Positions 36,178 to 45,341 of a DNA stretch of 64,000 nt are shown piece after piece (the first letter of the stretch is position 1; every line of letters starts with the position of its first letter). The position numbers and the translations under genes are program-made. Below the pieces are notes generated by a model. The model had not been told where the DNA came from. It worked only from the letters and a program-made list of their open reading frames with translations, and ran no database searches. The DNA is from CBDFKB01 sp965248715 (lineage in GTDB: Bacteria; Pseudomonadota; Alphaproteobacteria; Rhizobiales; Rhizobiaceae). Location of the stretch: positions 1 to 64,000 of the forward strand of contig CBDFKB010000004.1 of the NCBI GenBank assembly GCA_965248715.1, in the 5' to 3' direction.

Positions 36178-37041
36178 ATGGCTAGGTCAACAAATGCTGC
36201 CGAACTGCGCCATTTGGCGATGGACACCCGGGTCGATGCCATTGGCGAGCGGATTGCCCGCCTTGAAGGTGTGGTAGAGCAATCCCAACAAAAGAGTGCT
36301 TTTGAAAAATTCGGCACCTGGGGCGGCGTTATTGCCCTGTTGGTTTCGATCTGCACCGGCGGTTTTACCATTTACGACAAGATCGTCACCGAGCCGAAAC
36401 AAGAAAGGGCTGCTAAGCTAAAAGAAATCAGAAACAATATCGACGAGATCGGAAAAATTCAGACCACAATCAACCGCAGCATGGCCGAAAATTCGATCCA
36501 AGGCGGCGCGGTAGCGGCCGGGCTGACACCGCAGATGCGTCATTTGGCACAGATAACCCATGCTGACTTTGCTGATTTTCCAGAGGTATTCACCTTTTCC
36601 GATCACATGATGATGGGCAACCTATTGTTGAATTTCGGCTATGCAGGTGACGCGACCCACCACGCCGACGCCAGCCGGCAACTGGCGGAAAACCATATAG
36701 AAACCGCCAATTATTTGTGGTTGAAGGCAAGAATATTCGGTACGATCGGCGACCATCAGAACCTGCCGGAAATGCGCAAATTTTACGCTGAAGCTATCAC
36801 GGTCTCCAAGCAAAAAGACCTACAGATTTCGATCGGTACCACCTTCCAAATCACCCTGGAATGGATCGCTGCCGAACTCAACATAGGCGAATGTAGATAT
36901 GCCCGCCAGGCATATGATATCCTGGAGGCCGACATCACGCTTGATGTGGTCTACCCACAAACCCAGGAACAGGTCGACGCTGACTTGTTGGGCATTGTCC
37001 GCGACGCTAAGAACGATTGCGGTCTTGGCTCCAACCTGTAG
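36178..37041 (+). CDS. Unknown protein with one membrane helix and helical C-terminal domain
   Basis: 287 residues, not recognised. Residues 12-40 form a short coiled coil (DAIGERIARLEGVVEQSQQ), 48-70 a membrane segment (GVIALLVSICTGGFTIYD), 75-105 a second coiled coil, and the rest a helical region with paired helices that could be TPR-like. The first part resembles small phage/plasmid anchor modules, but nothing supports a function. It stands alone between divergent SGNH and convergent pntB genes. Start ATG 36178 has a weak ribosome site. Confidence 0.6.
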   Translation: MARSTNAAELRHLAMDTRVDAIGERIARLEGVVEQSQQKSAFEKFGTWGGVIALLVSICTGGFTIYDKIVTEPKQERAAKLKEIRNNIDEIGKIQTTINRSMAENSIQGGAVAAGLTPQMRHLAQITHADFADFPEVFTFSDHMMMGNLLLNFGYAGDATHHADASRQLAENHIETANYLWLKARIFGTIGDHQNLPEMRKFYAEAITVSKQKDLQISIGTTFQITLEWIAAELNIGECRYARQAYDILEADITLDVVYPQTQEQVDADLLGIVRDAKNDCGLGSNL

Positions 37042-37178
37042 CCGCCAACCTGTAGCAACCAATACAACACCGATGGAAGAGCCCATTGCGGCGGTGGTAG
37101 CCATTCCTTCAATTCGCCACGGCGATGAAAACCGTCACCAAACGTAGATGTTTTTTTACTGCCGGCCAATTCAGGTAG

Positions 37179-37528
37179 GCCGTGTCAGCCAAAAGTGGGT
37201 ACCGGTTTTGGGAAAAATGACACGCATAAACAAAAAGATGAGTAGCTCTAAAAACCCTCGATTTTGTTGGGCTGGGTGTGATTTTGAAGTTTCGAGTACT
37301 GGATAATATGTTGAAATATTTGAGGAACGCAGAAACGAAAAATTGCTCCCAGGACCCAAAAGAAGGGTTTTGGAGGTGCTCAGATAGCGCGACGGAGTGA
37401 ATCCAACGTTTCGTGACAAGCGCTAGAGCGTATTCCCGAAAAGTGTGTAGCGGTTTTCGGATAAGAATACGCGTCAAAACAAACAGATAGCGCGACGAAG
37501 CAATTCCAACGCTTGGTGACAAGCGCTA
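37179..37528 (-). repeat. Two reversed H1-H2 units, the first with the MITE-like insert
   Basis: Read on the minus strand: H1, H2 (GCGTATTC type), then H1, insert, H2 (GCGTGTCA type). The unit from 37179 to about 37434 is the inverted counterpart of the composite at 13630-13882, with the insert at the same base. The second unit (about 37426-37528) is plain. They fill the gap between the convergent orphan membrane gene and pntB. Confidence 0.9.
37240..37381. mobile_element. MITE-like insert, copy 2
   Basis: 142 bases, about 95% identical to copy 1 in reverse. AGAT flanks both sides (37236-37239 and 37382-37385). The inner terminus carries two extra changes. Because the surrounding H1 also shares the unusual CACTCCGT variant with the first composite, this copy arose by spread of the whole composite, not by a second insertion. 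Confidence 0.85.
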
Positions 37529-37542
37529 AATGCGATCTAATT

Positions 37543-38934
37543 TCAATCCAGCGTTTTGACGATATTTTCGACCATTTTCTTCGCATCGGAAAGCAGCATC
37601 ATAGTTTTATCTTTGTAAAACAGTGTGTTGTCGATGCCGGCATAGCCGGAGCCGAGGGAGCGCTTGACAAACAGGCAGGTCATCGCCTTGTCAACGTCGA
37701 GGATTGGCATACCGAAGATCGGCGAGGTTTTGTCGTCACGCGCGGCCGGGTTAGTAACGTCGTTGGCACCGATCACGAAGGCAACGTCGGTCTGTGCGAA
37801 ATCGGAGTTGATGTCTTCGAGTTCGAACACTTCATCATAAGGCACATTAGCTTCGGCCAGCAGCACGTTCATATGGCCGGGCATGCGTCCGGCGACCGGG
37901 TGAATGGCGTATTTGACCTCAACCCCTTCGGCCTTCAGCTTGTCGGCCATTTCTCGTAGCGCGTGCTGCGCCTGCGCCACCGCCATGCCGTAGCCGGGCA
38001 CGATGATCACCCGTGAGGCATTCTTCATCAAGAACGCGGCATCTTCGGCCGAACCCTGCTTGACCGAGCGTTCAGCACCGCCGTCGGCAATCGCCACCGT
38101 ATCGCCGCCAAAACCGCCGAGGATTACAGAAATGAACGACCGGTTCATGCCCTTACACATGATGTAAGACAAAATCGCACCGGACGAGCCGACCAGGGCA
38201 CCGGTGATGATCAGCGCCATATTGCCGAGGGTGAAACCAATGCCGGCCGCCGCCCAACCGGAGTAGGAATTGAGCATGGATACGACTACCGGCATGTCGG
38301 CACCGCCAATCGGGATGATCAGTAGCACGCCGATAACCAGCGCTATAACGGTGATCGACCAGAACACGAACCGGCTTTCGGTCTGGATAAAGACCACTAC
38401 CAGGATCACCAACAGCACCGCCAATGCCAGATTGATCAGGTGGCGTGCGGGCAGCATGATCGGCGTGCCCGACATGCGCCCGTCTAATTTGAGAAACGCA
38501 ATGATCGAGCCGGTAAAGGTGACTGCGCCAATCGCCACGCCGATGCTCATTTCAAACAACGAAGCGCCGTGCATGTGGCCCACATCGCCGATCCCGAATG
38601 ATGCCGGCGCATAAAGGGCTGCCGCCGCTACCAGCACTGCCGCCAGGCCGACCAGCGAATGGAACGCGGCGACCAATTGTGGCATCGCCGTCATCGGTAT
38701 CTTGCGCGCAATATATCCGCCGACCCCACCGCCGATCCCTATGCCAACAATAATCAGTACCCAGGAGCCGAAACCGGGCGCCGCAAGCAATAGGGTGGTA
38801 GCGATGGCGATCGCCATCCCGGCAATGCCATACAGATTGCCCATCCGGGCAGATTCCGGATTGGAAAGCCCCCTTAACGCCATGATAAACAGGACGCCGG
38901 ATGCGAGATAAAACAGCGCTGCGGTGTTTGCCAT
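37543..38934 (-). CDS. pntB: Proton-translocating NAD(P) transhydrogenase, subunit beta
   Basis: 463 residues. The N-terminal half (about 1-260) holds eight to nine membrane helices (domain II); the C-terminal domain III binds NADP(H), with VIIVPGYGMAVAQAQHALRE as its dinucleotide fold, HPVAGRMPGHMNVLLAEANV, and FVIGANDVTNPAARDD. With the alpha subunits it reduces NADP+ by NADH using the proton gradient. Last gene of the operon, ten bases after pntA2. Confidence 0.96.
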   Translation of the reverse strand: MANTAALFYLASGVLFIMALRGLSNPESARMGNLYGIAGMAIAIATTLLLAAPGFGSWVLIIVGIGIGGGVGGYIARKIPMTAMPQLVAAFHSLVGLAAVLVAAAALYAPASFGIGDVGHMHGASLFEMSIGVAIGAVTFTGSIIAFLKLDGRMSGTPIMLPARHLINLALAVLLVILVVVFIQTESRFVFWSITVIALVIGVLLIIPIGGADMPVVVSMLNSYSGWAAAGIGFTLGNMALIITGALVGSSGAILSYIMCKGMNRSFISVILGGFGGDTVAIADGGAERSVKQGSAEDAAFLMKNASRVIIVPGYGMAVAQAQHALREMADKLKAEGVEVKYAIHPVAGRMPGHMNVLLAEANVPYDEVFELEDINSDFAQTDVAFVIGANDVTNPAARDDKTSPIFGMPILDVDKAMTCLFVKRSLGSGYAGIDNTLFYKDKTMMLLSDAKKMVENIVKTLD

Positions 38935-38944
38935 CTGGTTTACC

Positions 38945-39415
38945 TCACCTGGCCTTTTTCTTGTACATCGCCAGCATGCGCTGGGTCACAAGAAAGCCGC
39001 CAAAAATATTTACCGATGCCAACATCAGCGCCAGAAATCCGAAAAACGTTGCCGTACCGCTGGCCGCTTCGATACCGACCGCCAATAGCGCGCCAACAAT
39101 GATAACTGAGGAAATCGCGTTGGTGACCGACATTAGCGGTGTGTGCAGCGCCGGGGTCACCGACCAAACCACATAATAGCCAACGAAGATCGCCAGTACA
39201 AAGATCGCCAACCGAAACACGAACGGATCGATCGCGCCGCCGCTGGCGCCATGGGCAGCCATGCCGGCTGCATCGGCCACACTTTCGGCCTCAGCGGCTT
39301 TCGCCGCCCACATTTCGGCCTTCTCAGCCGCCTCTAATGCCTGGCCCGAGAGAATGCGGGCTTGCTCGGCAAAATGTTCGGCCGCTTCCTGGGTCGACTT
39401 CAATTGCTCACTCAT
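38945..39415 (-). CDS. pntAB: NAD(P) transhydrogenase subunit alpha part 2 (membrane part)
   Basis: 156 residues from ATG 39415. An Ala/Glu-rich N-terminal coiled coil (about 1-50) precedes three membrane helices of domain II: FRLAIFVLAIFVGYYVVWSV, the TPLMSVTNAISSVIIVGALL block, and FFGFLALMLASVNIFGGFLV. This separate short subunit is the usual state in Alphaproteobacteria. The start overlaps the end of pntA1 by eight bases, so they are translationally coupled. Confidence 0.93.
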   Translation of the reverse strand: MSEQLKSTQEAAEHFAEQARILSGQALEAAEKAEMWAAKAAEAESVADAAGMAAHGASGGAIDPFVFRLAIFVLAIFVGYYVVWSVTPALHTPLMSVTNAISSVIIVGALLAVGIEAASGTATFFGFLALMLASVNIFGGFLVTQRMLAMYKKKAR

Positions 39416-40736
39416 CAGACTTCTCCGCCTTGCTTGCACGCTTGGCAGCCGGCGCCGCTCTGGCGGTTTTGGTTGAAGCGGTTTTTGGGGAAGTTGGTTT
39501 CTTGGCGCCGGAGGCGGCCTTACGGGCGCCGCTCGCCGGTTTGGGTTTGGATGCCGCGGCGGCTTTAGGCGCAGCGACAGGTTTGGATGCCGCAGCAGCT
39601 TTGGGCGCAGCGACAGGCTTGATCTTGTCGTTGACGATCTTGCCGTCGCGGGTCAGCACGGTGGCGGCAACCAATTCGTCTTCCCAGTCGAGCGCTAGCT
39701 TGCCGGTTTCCTTGTCGAGCATGGTTTCCACGAAAGCATATAGGTTCTTGGCATAAAGCAGCGACGCGGTGGAGGCGACCCGGCCCGCCATGTTGGCGAT
39801 GCCGATGATCGAGGCCGGCCCGCTTTGCACGGTCTTGTCGGCAACCGAGCCCTCGATATTGCCGCCACGCTCGACCGCCAGATCAACCAACACCGCGCCG
39901 TCCGGCATGGCAGCAACCATCGCCTTGTTGATCAGCCGTGGTGCCGGGCGGCCCGGGATCAATGCGGTGGTGATCACGATGTCCTGCTTGGCGATGTGAT
40001 TGGCCACTAGCTCGGCCTGTTTGGCCTGATATTCTTTCGACATTTCCTTGGCGTAACCGGCCGCAGTCTCCGCTTGGCGGAATTCATCATCCTCGACCGC
40101 GATAAATTTGGCACCGAGGGATTCTACCTGTTCCTTGGCGGCCGGGCGCACATCGGTTGCGGTCACCACTGCGCCGAGCCGACGCGCGGTGGCAATAGCC
40201 TGCAACCCGGCGACGCCGGCACCCATCACGAATATCTTGGCAGCTGGTACGGTCCCCGCCGCAGTCATCATCATCGGCAGTGCCCGATCATAGCCGACGG
40301 CAGCCTCAAGCACCGCCTGGTAACCGGCCAAATTGGCTTGAGAGGAAAGCACATCCATCGACTGCGCACGGGTAATCCGCGGCATCAACTCCATAGCAAA
40401 CGCGCTGATCTTGGTTTTGGCCAGTTCGGTTATTTCGGCTTCGTTGCCGAACGGGTCCATGGTCGCCAACACCAGGGCGCCGGCCTTGCATTGCTTTGCC
40501 AGTGCTTGCGAGGGACGGCGCACACACAAAACAATGTCAGCGGTTGAAACCGCATGGCGGTCGACCATTTTGGCGCCGGCTGCGGCGAGCGTGGCATCGG
40601 TAAAGCGCGATCGCGCGCCAGCCGACTTCTCCACTTCCACCGTAAACCCGATGCCGACATAGCGGCCCACCATATCCGGCGATATGGCGACGCGCGTCTC
40701 TTGTCCAGCGTCCTCGCGTGGCACAAACAATTTCAT
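39408..40736 (-). CDS. pntAA: NAD(P) transhydrogenase subunit alpha part 1 (NAD-binding), with long basic tail
   Basis: 442 residues from ATG 40736. MKLFVPREDAGQETRVAISP opens domain I, AKIFVMGAGVAGLQAIATAR is the NAD-binding fold, and RPAPRLINKAMVAAMPDGAV a later core block. Past residue 370 there is an Ala/Lys/Pro tail of about 70 residues including two exact repeats of PVAAPKAAAASK. Most relatives end near residue 375-385, so the tail is an addition. It sits after the oxidase subunit IV gene on the same strand. Confidence 0.95.
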   Translation of the reverse strand: MKLFVPREDAGQETRVAISPDMVGRYVGIGFTVEVEKSAGARSRFTDATLAAAGAKMVDRHAVSTADIVLCVRRPSQALAKQCKAGALVLATMDPFGNEAEITELAKTKISAFAMELMPRITRAQSMDVLSSQANLAGYQAVLEAAVGYDRALPMMMTAAGTVPAAKIFVMGAGVAGLQAIATARRLGAVVTATDVRPAAKEQVESLGAKFIAVEDDEFRQAETAAGYAKEMSKEYQAKQAELVANHIAKQDIVITTALIPGRPAPRLINKAMVAAMPDGAVLVDLAVERGGNIEGSVADKTVQSGPASIIGIANMAGRVASTASLLYAKNLYAFVETMLDKETGKLALDWEDELVAATVLTRDGKIVNDKIKPVAAPKAAAASKPVAAPKAAAASKPKPASGARKAASGAKKPTSPKTASTKTARAAPAAKRASKAEKSDE

Positions 40737-40800
40737 GGGTCGCCCCTGTTTCAAACGACAAATCAGGTGCCGCGCAATGCCATGCGCGCCACACCGATTG

Positions 40801-40947
40801 TTATACTAGGAATATCGCCATCAAGATCAGCAATATTACCATAATTCCCGTGCCCCATTTGGCCAGCGCCAAAAACCGCGCATACGTGGCGTCATGTTCG
40901 GCGTAGTCCATGGACACAATGTTTGCCTTTGCGCTCTTTTTTGCCAT
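40801..40947 (-). CDS. aa3-type cytochrome c oxidase subunit IV family, 48 residues
   Basis: A short gene of 48 codons. MAKKSAKANIVSMDYAEHDA and TYARFLALAKWGTGIMVILL match the small bacterial aa3-oxidase subunit IV (one helix, N-terminus DYAEHxxTYxxFLxLxKW). TGGAGG lies ten bases before ATG 40947. In rhizobial relatives the gene also precedes pntA. It stabilises the oxidase in the membrane in known cases; here no other oxidase genes are nearby. Confidence 0.88.
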   Translation of the reverse strand: MAKKSAKANIVSMDYAEHDATYARFLALAKWGTGIMVILLILMAIFLV

Positions 40948-41098
40948 TTTCCAGCCTCCAAAAAAATTACCGGCCCTTGTCGAGCGATGCGAGGGTTCTA
41001 CCTAATGCGCGGTTTGCCCAATGAACATGCGACATTGTGCGTTAGCGCGCCGTTTCTGCCCCTTTGAGGTTGCCACCTCGGCGCAGTAGCCACAGTTA

Positions 41099-41464
41099 TT
41101 ACGCGACCTTGTTGAGCACAAAATCATTTCCATTGCCATCGACGCAATTTAACGTTGTGGAACCGGCAAGCGCGCACTTGGCGGAGCCCGGTCGTCCGGA
41201 CACGATGCCATACCATTGCAGGTCGACACTGGTCTGGGAAGTGGTGGTGTAGGTGCCTTCGGAAATCGTGCCGCCAGTGTCGCTTGCGGTGGCGATAAAG
41301 CGGTTGGCACGCATGCGGGCGGTATATATGCCGTCGGCGGATGCCCAATTGCCCTCAAACGGACCGCTGGCGGTGGAAGTCGCAGGTTGTTGGGTCTGAC
41401 ACGCAGACAACGCCAAAAAGGCCACAATGGCGATTGATGGTATGGCTGATTTCGTATCCATCAT
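41099..41464 (-). CDS. omp10: Omp10-type outer membrane lipoprotein
   Basis: 121 residues. The lipoprotein signal ends FLALSACQ, so Cys22 is lipidated. The mature part contains PFEGNWASADGIYTA, GTISEGTYTTTSQTSVDLQ, KCALAGSTTLNCVDGNG, the order of blocks seen in Brucella Omp10: EGxW, EGxY, and two Cys that could pair. Omp10 is an immunogenic outer membrane lipoprotein; its work is unclear. GAGGAAA lies before ATG 41464. Confidence 0.82.
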   Translation of the reverse strand: MMDTKSAIPSIAIVAFLALSACQTQQPATSTASGPFEGNWASADGIYTARMRANRFIATASDTGGTISEGTYTTTSQTSVDLQWYGIVSGRPGSAKCALAGSTTLNCVDGNGNDFVLNKVA

Positions 41465-41630
41465 GCTGTTTCCTCAATCGCTGCCACCCCGGGCCACCGG
41501 GTATATCCGCAGTCAATTAAGCATTTTCCGGAAAATTCATCAATATTCACGACGCTATTTATGCCGCGGTATCACCAAGTTCCATTCAGGCTGGTCCTAA
41601 ATCATCAACCAGCGATCGCCGGTAAACCAG

Positions 41631-43484
41631 CTAAGCGGATTTATCCAATTGTTCCAACTCATCGATAAAGCCGGCAATTACCGAAAGCCCTTTGTTCCAA
41701 AATCCCGGATCTGAAGCGTCAAGACCAAACGGAGCCAGCAATTCGGAATGATGTTTGGTACCGCCGGCCCTCAGCATTTCGAAATATTTCTCCTGAAATC
41801 CGCTTTCCGCCGACTGATAGACTGCATAAAGCGAATTGACCAGGCAATCGCCGAATGCATAGGCGTAGACATAGAACGGTGAGTGCACGAAATGGGGGAT
41901 GTAACACCAATAATTCTCGTAGCCCTGGCCGAAATCGAATATCGGACCCAGGCTCTCGCGCTGAACTTCCAGCCAAATTTCACCGAGCCGCTCAGAAGTC
42001 AATTCGCCTTCGCGCCGCTCGCTGTGCACCTTGCGTTCGTATAGATAAAAGGCGATCTGGCGCACCACGGTGTTGAGCATGTCCTCGACTTTGGCGGCAA
42101 GTAAATTCTTGCGCGCCTCGGCGGTATCGGCTGTGGTCAGGATCGATTGGAAAGTCAGCATTTCACCGAACACGCTGGCGGTTTCAGCAAGCGTCAGTGG
42201 GGTTTGCGACATCAATGCTCCCTGGTCGGCGGCAAGCACTTGATGCACACCATGGCCCAGTTCATGGGCTAGGGTCATCACATCGCGTGGCCGACCGAGA
42301 TAGTTGAGCATCACATAAGGATGCACCGACGGCACGGTCGGGTGGGAAAACGCACCGGGCGCCTTGCCCGCTCTGACCGGTGCGTCGATCCAGCCATTGT
42401 CGAAAAATCGGCTGGCGATATCGGCCATCTCCGGCGAAAAGCCGCCATAGGCGTCGAGCACTGTTGCACGGGCTTCGCTCCAGCCAAATATCCGTTCTTT
42501 ACTGTGCGGTAGCGGTGCGTTGCGATCCCATATGCCGAGGGTTTCGCTGCCAAGCCAACCCGCTTTCATGGCGTAATAGCGGTGGGAGATATCGGCAAAT
42601 GAACCGCGCACCGAAGCGCACATTGCATCGACCACTTGCTTTTCGACCCGGTTGGCCAGGTGGCGTGATGCAGCAACGTCCTCGAAGCCGCGCCAGCGGT
42701 CGGAGATCTCCTTGTCTTTGGCAAGGGTGTTGGTGATCAAGGTAAAGGTGCGCGCATTTGTGCCCAGCACCCGGCCGATTTCGCTAAACGCCGCTTTGCG
42801 CTGGTCGGGGTCATGCGCCTGCAGAAAATTGAGCGCCGGCTCTAATGAATGGCTTTCACCAGCGATGGAAAACCGTATGGTCGCCATGGTTTCATCGAAA
42901 AGCCGGTTCCAGGCCGCCCTGCCGGTTACCGATTTGTCATGGAACAATTGCTCAACCCGGTCTTCGAGCTGATAGGGTTTATCTTTGCGCACATCGTCGA
43001 GCCAAGGTTGGTATCGGGCGAGTTCCCGACAATTCTTCCTTGCTTGATGAATGACGCTGTCGTCGACGCGATTGAGTTCAAGGGTGAAAAAAATCAGGTG
43101 GGCGCTTGCGTTGGTGATATCTTCTTGAGCATCGCCGTAAAATTTGACCCGGCCCGCATCGGTGGTATCGCCGGTATAGACCAGCACCGCATAGGACATA
43201 ATCCGGCCCATGCGCTCCTCGATCGCTTCATATTGGCTAATCGCTGTGGCAAGCACATCGGGCTTTTCGCGGGCCAGCTGGTCCAAGGTGCCAGCATATT
43301 TTTCCTTGAATTTCGCCGCATCATGGGCGCACTGCGCCAGATCATCCATGTATTGCTGGGAATCTGGCGCCGGATAAAGGTCGCTTAGATCCCACTGTGG
43401 CAGTTCGCCAGCGGCAAATCCATCATGTCGGCTGGCGCCCTCGGCGGCTGGCAGTTTCGTCGCCTGTTTGACCCAAAAATCCAT
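41631..43484 (-). CDS. pepF: Oligoendopeptidase F (M3 metallopeptidase)
   Basis: 617 residues from ATG 43484. The zinc site is TLAHELGHGVHQVLA (H-E-x-x-H) followed by a downstream Glu in TAETASVFGEML. LPQWDLSDLYPAPDS opens the M3B subfamily, and FVHSPFYVYAYAFGD forms the substrate side near the C-terminus with essential His/Tyr. It cleaves short peptides in the cytoplasm. The upstream start at 43523 overlaps the region before the divergent regulator gene and has no family support. Confidence 0.95.
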   Translation of the reverse strand: MDFWVKQATKLPAAEGASRHDGFAAGELPQWDLSDLYPAPDSQQYMDDLAQCAHDAAKFKEKYAGTLDQLAREKPDVLATAISQYEAIEERMGRIMSYAVLVYTGDTTDAGRVKFYGDAQEDITNASAHLIFFTLELNRVDDSVIHQARKNCRELARYQPWLDDVRKDKPYQLEDRVEQLFHDKSVTGRAAWNRLFDETMATIRFSIAGESHSLEPALNFLQAHDPDQRKAAFSEIGRVLGTNARTFTLITNTLAKDKEISDRWRGFEDVAASRHLANRVEKQVVDAMCASVRGSFADISHRYYAMKAGWLGSETLGIWDRNAPLPHSKERIFGWSEARATVLDAYGGFSPEMADIASRFFDNGWIDAPVRAGKAPGAFSHPTVPSVHPYVMLNYLGRPRDVMTLAHELGHGVHQVLAADQGALMSQTPLTLAETASVFGEMLTFQSILTTADTAEARKNLLAAKVEDMLNTVVRQIAFYLYERKVHSERREGELTSERLGEIWLEVQRESLGPIFDFGQGYENYWCYIPHFVHSPFYVYAYAFGDCLVNSLYAVYQSAESGFQEKYFEMLRAGGTKHHSELLAPFGLDASDPGFWNKGLSVIAGFIDELEQLDKSA

Positions 43485-43749
43485 TGCACACCGTCCGACT
43501 TTCCGCATGGTGTTCGAGGCCAAGTCAGACCTTCGATACCGGTATCACCGTAGTCGGTTCAATAGCGCGCCCGACCGACCATTGGCAACTGCCAGCTTTC
43601 GCCGCGCCGTTAATGACCCATTTAGAGGTTTGTCCCAAAATAGGTCACTATCGCTTCACCGCCGCATCGGCCCCGGATCCCGGTCGCGGCATTTACTTGT
43701 GTGTAAACCTATTTTCCGGGTCGATGACAAATTCAGGAGCAGTGCGACA

Positions 43750-45255
43750 ATGGCCGAACGAGTTCTAATCGTCGATGATGATCCGGTGCAACGCCGGTTG
43801 CTAGAGGCGGCAGTGACCCGTTTGGGGTTTGCCGCAATCTGCGCCGAAGGCGGAGAGCGGGCGATGGAAATTTTAACCGGAGGGGACAAGATTTCGCTGG
43901 CTATCCTTGATTTGGTGATGCCTGATCTCGACGGTATGGGAGTGCTGGCGGCAATGCGCGATCGCGGCGTCCGGGTGCCGGTGATCGTGCAGACCGCCCA
44001 AGGTGGCATTGATACCGTGGTTGGCGCCATGCGGGCCGGGGCGGTGGATTTCGCGGTTAAGCCGGTTTCGCCGGAGCGCCTTAAGGTATCGATCGCTAAT
44101 GCGATGAAACTCGGTGCGCTGGAAACCGAAATCAACCGTATCCGCAAATCAGCCTCTGGCAATCTGACATTCAAGGACATGATCTGCGATAGCGAACGCA
44201 TGGCAAAAGTGATCCGGCTCGGCCAACGTGCCGCCTCGTCGTCGATACCGATCCTGATCGAAGGCGAATCCGGGGTCGGCAAGGAAATCATCGCCCGCGC
44301 CATTCAAGGATCAAGCGAACGGGCCCGCAAGCCATTCATCACCGTCAATTGCGGCGCGATCCCGGAAAGCCTGGTTGAAAGCATTCTGTTCGGTCACGAA
44401 AAAGGTGCGTTTACCGGTGCCAACGACAAACATATCGGCAAGTTCAAGGAGGCCGATGGCGGCACTTTATTTCTCGATGAAGTTGGCGAATTGCCCGCCG
44501 ATATCCAAGTCAAGCTGCTAAGGGCAATCCAGGAGGGCGAGATCGACCCGGTCGGTTCATCAAAACCGGTCAAAACCGATTTCCGGCTGATCTCGGCGAC
44601 TAATCGCAACCTGATCGAGGAAGTCAAGGCCGGCAATTTCCGCGAGGATTTGTATTATCGTCTCAATGTGTTTCCGATCTGGGTGCCGCCGTTGCGCGAG
44701 CGCCGCGAGGATATCCCGGCTCTGGTACGCCACTTTACCGCGCGCTTTGCCGCCGAGGAAGGCAGGGCGATTACCGGCGCCAGTGCCCCAGCGCTGGATG
44801 TGCTGTGCCGCCATGAATGGCCGGGCAATATTCGCCAACTGGAAAACGCCATCTTCCGCGCGGTGGTTTTGGCTTCGGGGGATGAATTGACGGTAGACGA
44901 TTTTCCCCAGATCGCAAATTCCTCAGATGGAGCCCGGGCGCCGGAAAGCTCAGCCCAGATCGAACGCCACGCGGCGCCAAGCCACCCGCAAGTAGCGCCA
45001 GGCCAATGCGAACCGCCAACAACCATCCCGACCCACCTCAGCCAACCGGTAAGCGGGCTGCCAAGTTTCGCAGCGCCGGACGGGCATCTGCGCAGTCTGC
45101 AGGAAATCGAACGGGAGATGATCGTGCTGGCAATTGAGCGTTATGATGGACGCATGACCGAGATTGCCCGCCGGCTCGGAATCGGCCGTTCAACGCTTTA
45201 CCGCAAATTGCGCGAATTTGGCCTTGATCAGGAAGAGCCCGTGCAGGTTGCATGA
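43750..45255 (+). CDS. Sigma-54-dependent response regulator (NtrC family)
   Basis: 501 residues from ATG 43750, after AGGAG. A receiver domain (1-115) has acidic pocket DDD at 9-11, phospho-Asp54 in AILDLVMPD, and Lys in FAVKPVSPE. The AAA+ domain contains GESGVGKE (Walker A), FGHEKGAFTGA, the sigma-54 contact loop, and GGTLFLDEVGELP (Walker B). A disordered linker (about 390-445) leads to a Fis-type helix-turn-helix MTEIARRLGIGRSTLYRKL. No histidine kinase is near, so the partner and target genes are unknown. Confidence 0.93.
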   Translation: MAERVLIVDDDPVQRRLLEAAVTRLGFAAICAEGGERAMEILTGGDKISLAILDLVMPDLDGMGVLAAMRDRGVRVPVIVQTAQGGIDTVVGAMRAGAVDFAVKPVSPERLKVSIANAMKLGALETEINRIRKSASGNLTFKDMICDSERMAKVIRLGQRAASSSIPILIEGESGVGKEIIARAIQGSSERARKPFITVNCGAIPESLVESILFGHEKGAFTGANDKHIGKFKEADGGTLFLDEVGELPADIQVKLLRAIQEGEIDPVGSSKPVKTDFRLISATNRNLIEEVKAGNFREDLYYRLNVFPIWVPPLRERREDIPALVRHFTARFAAEEGRAITGASAPALDVLCRHEWPGNIRQLENAIFRAVVLASGDELTVDDFPQIANSSDGARAPESSAQIERHAAPSHPQVAPGQCEPPTTIPTHLSQPVSGLPSFAAPDGHLRSLQEIEREMIVLAIERYDGRMTEIARRLGIGRSTLYRKLREFGLDQEEPVQVA

Positions 45256-45341
45256 CATTTAGCCCAACGCGATCGCCATCCAAATTAACCGATTAATAAC
45301 GATACCGGTTCTTTGTCGAAATTGCCACGCGATTACCGTAT

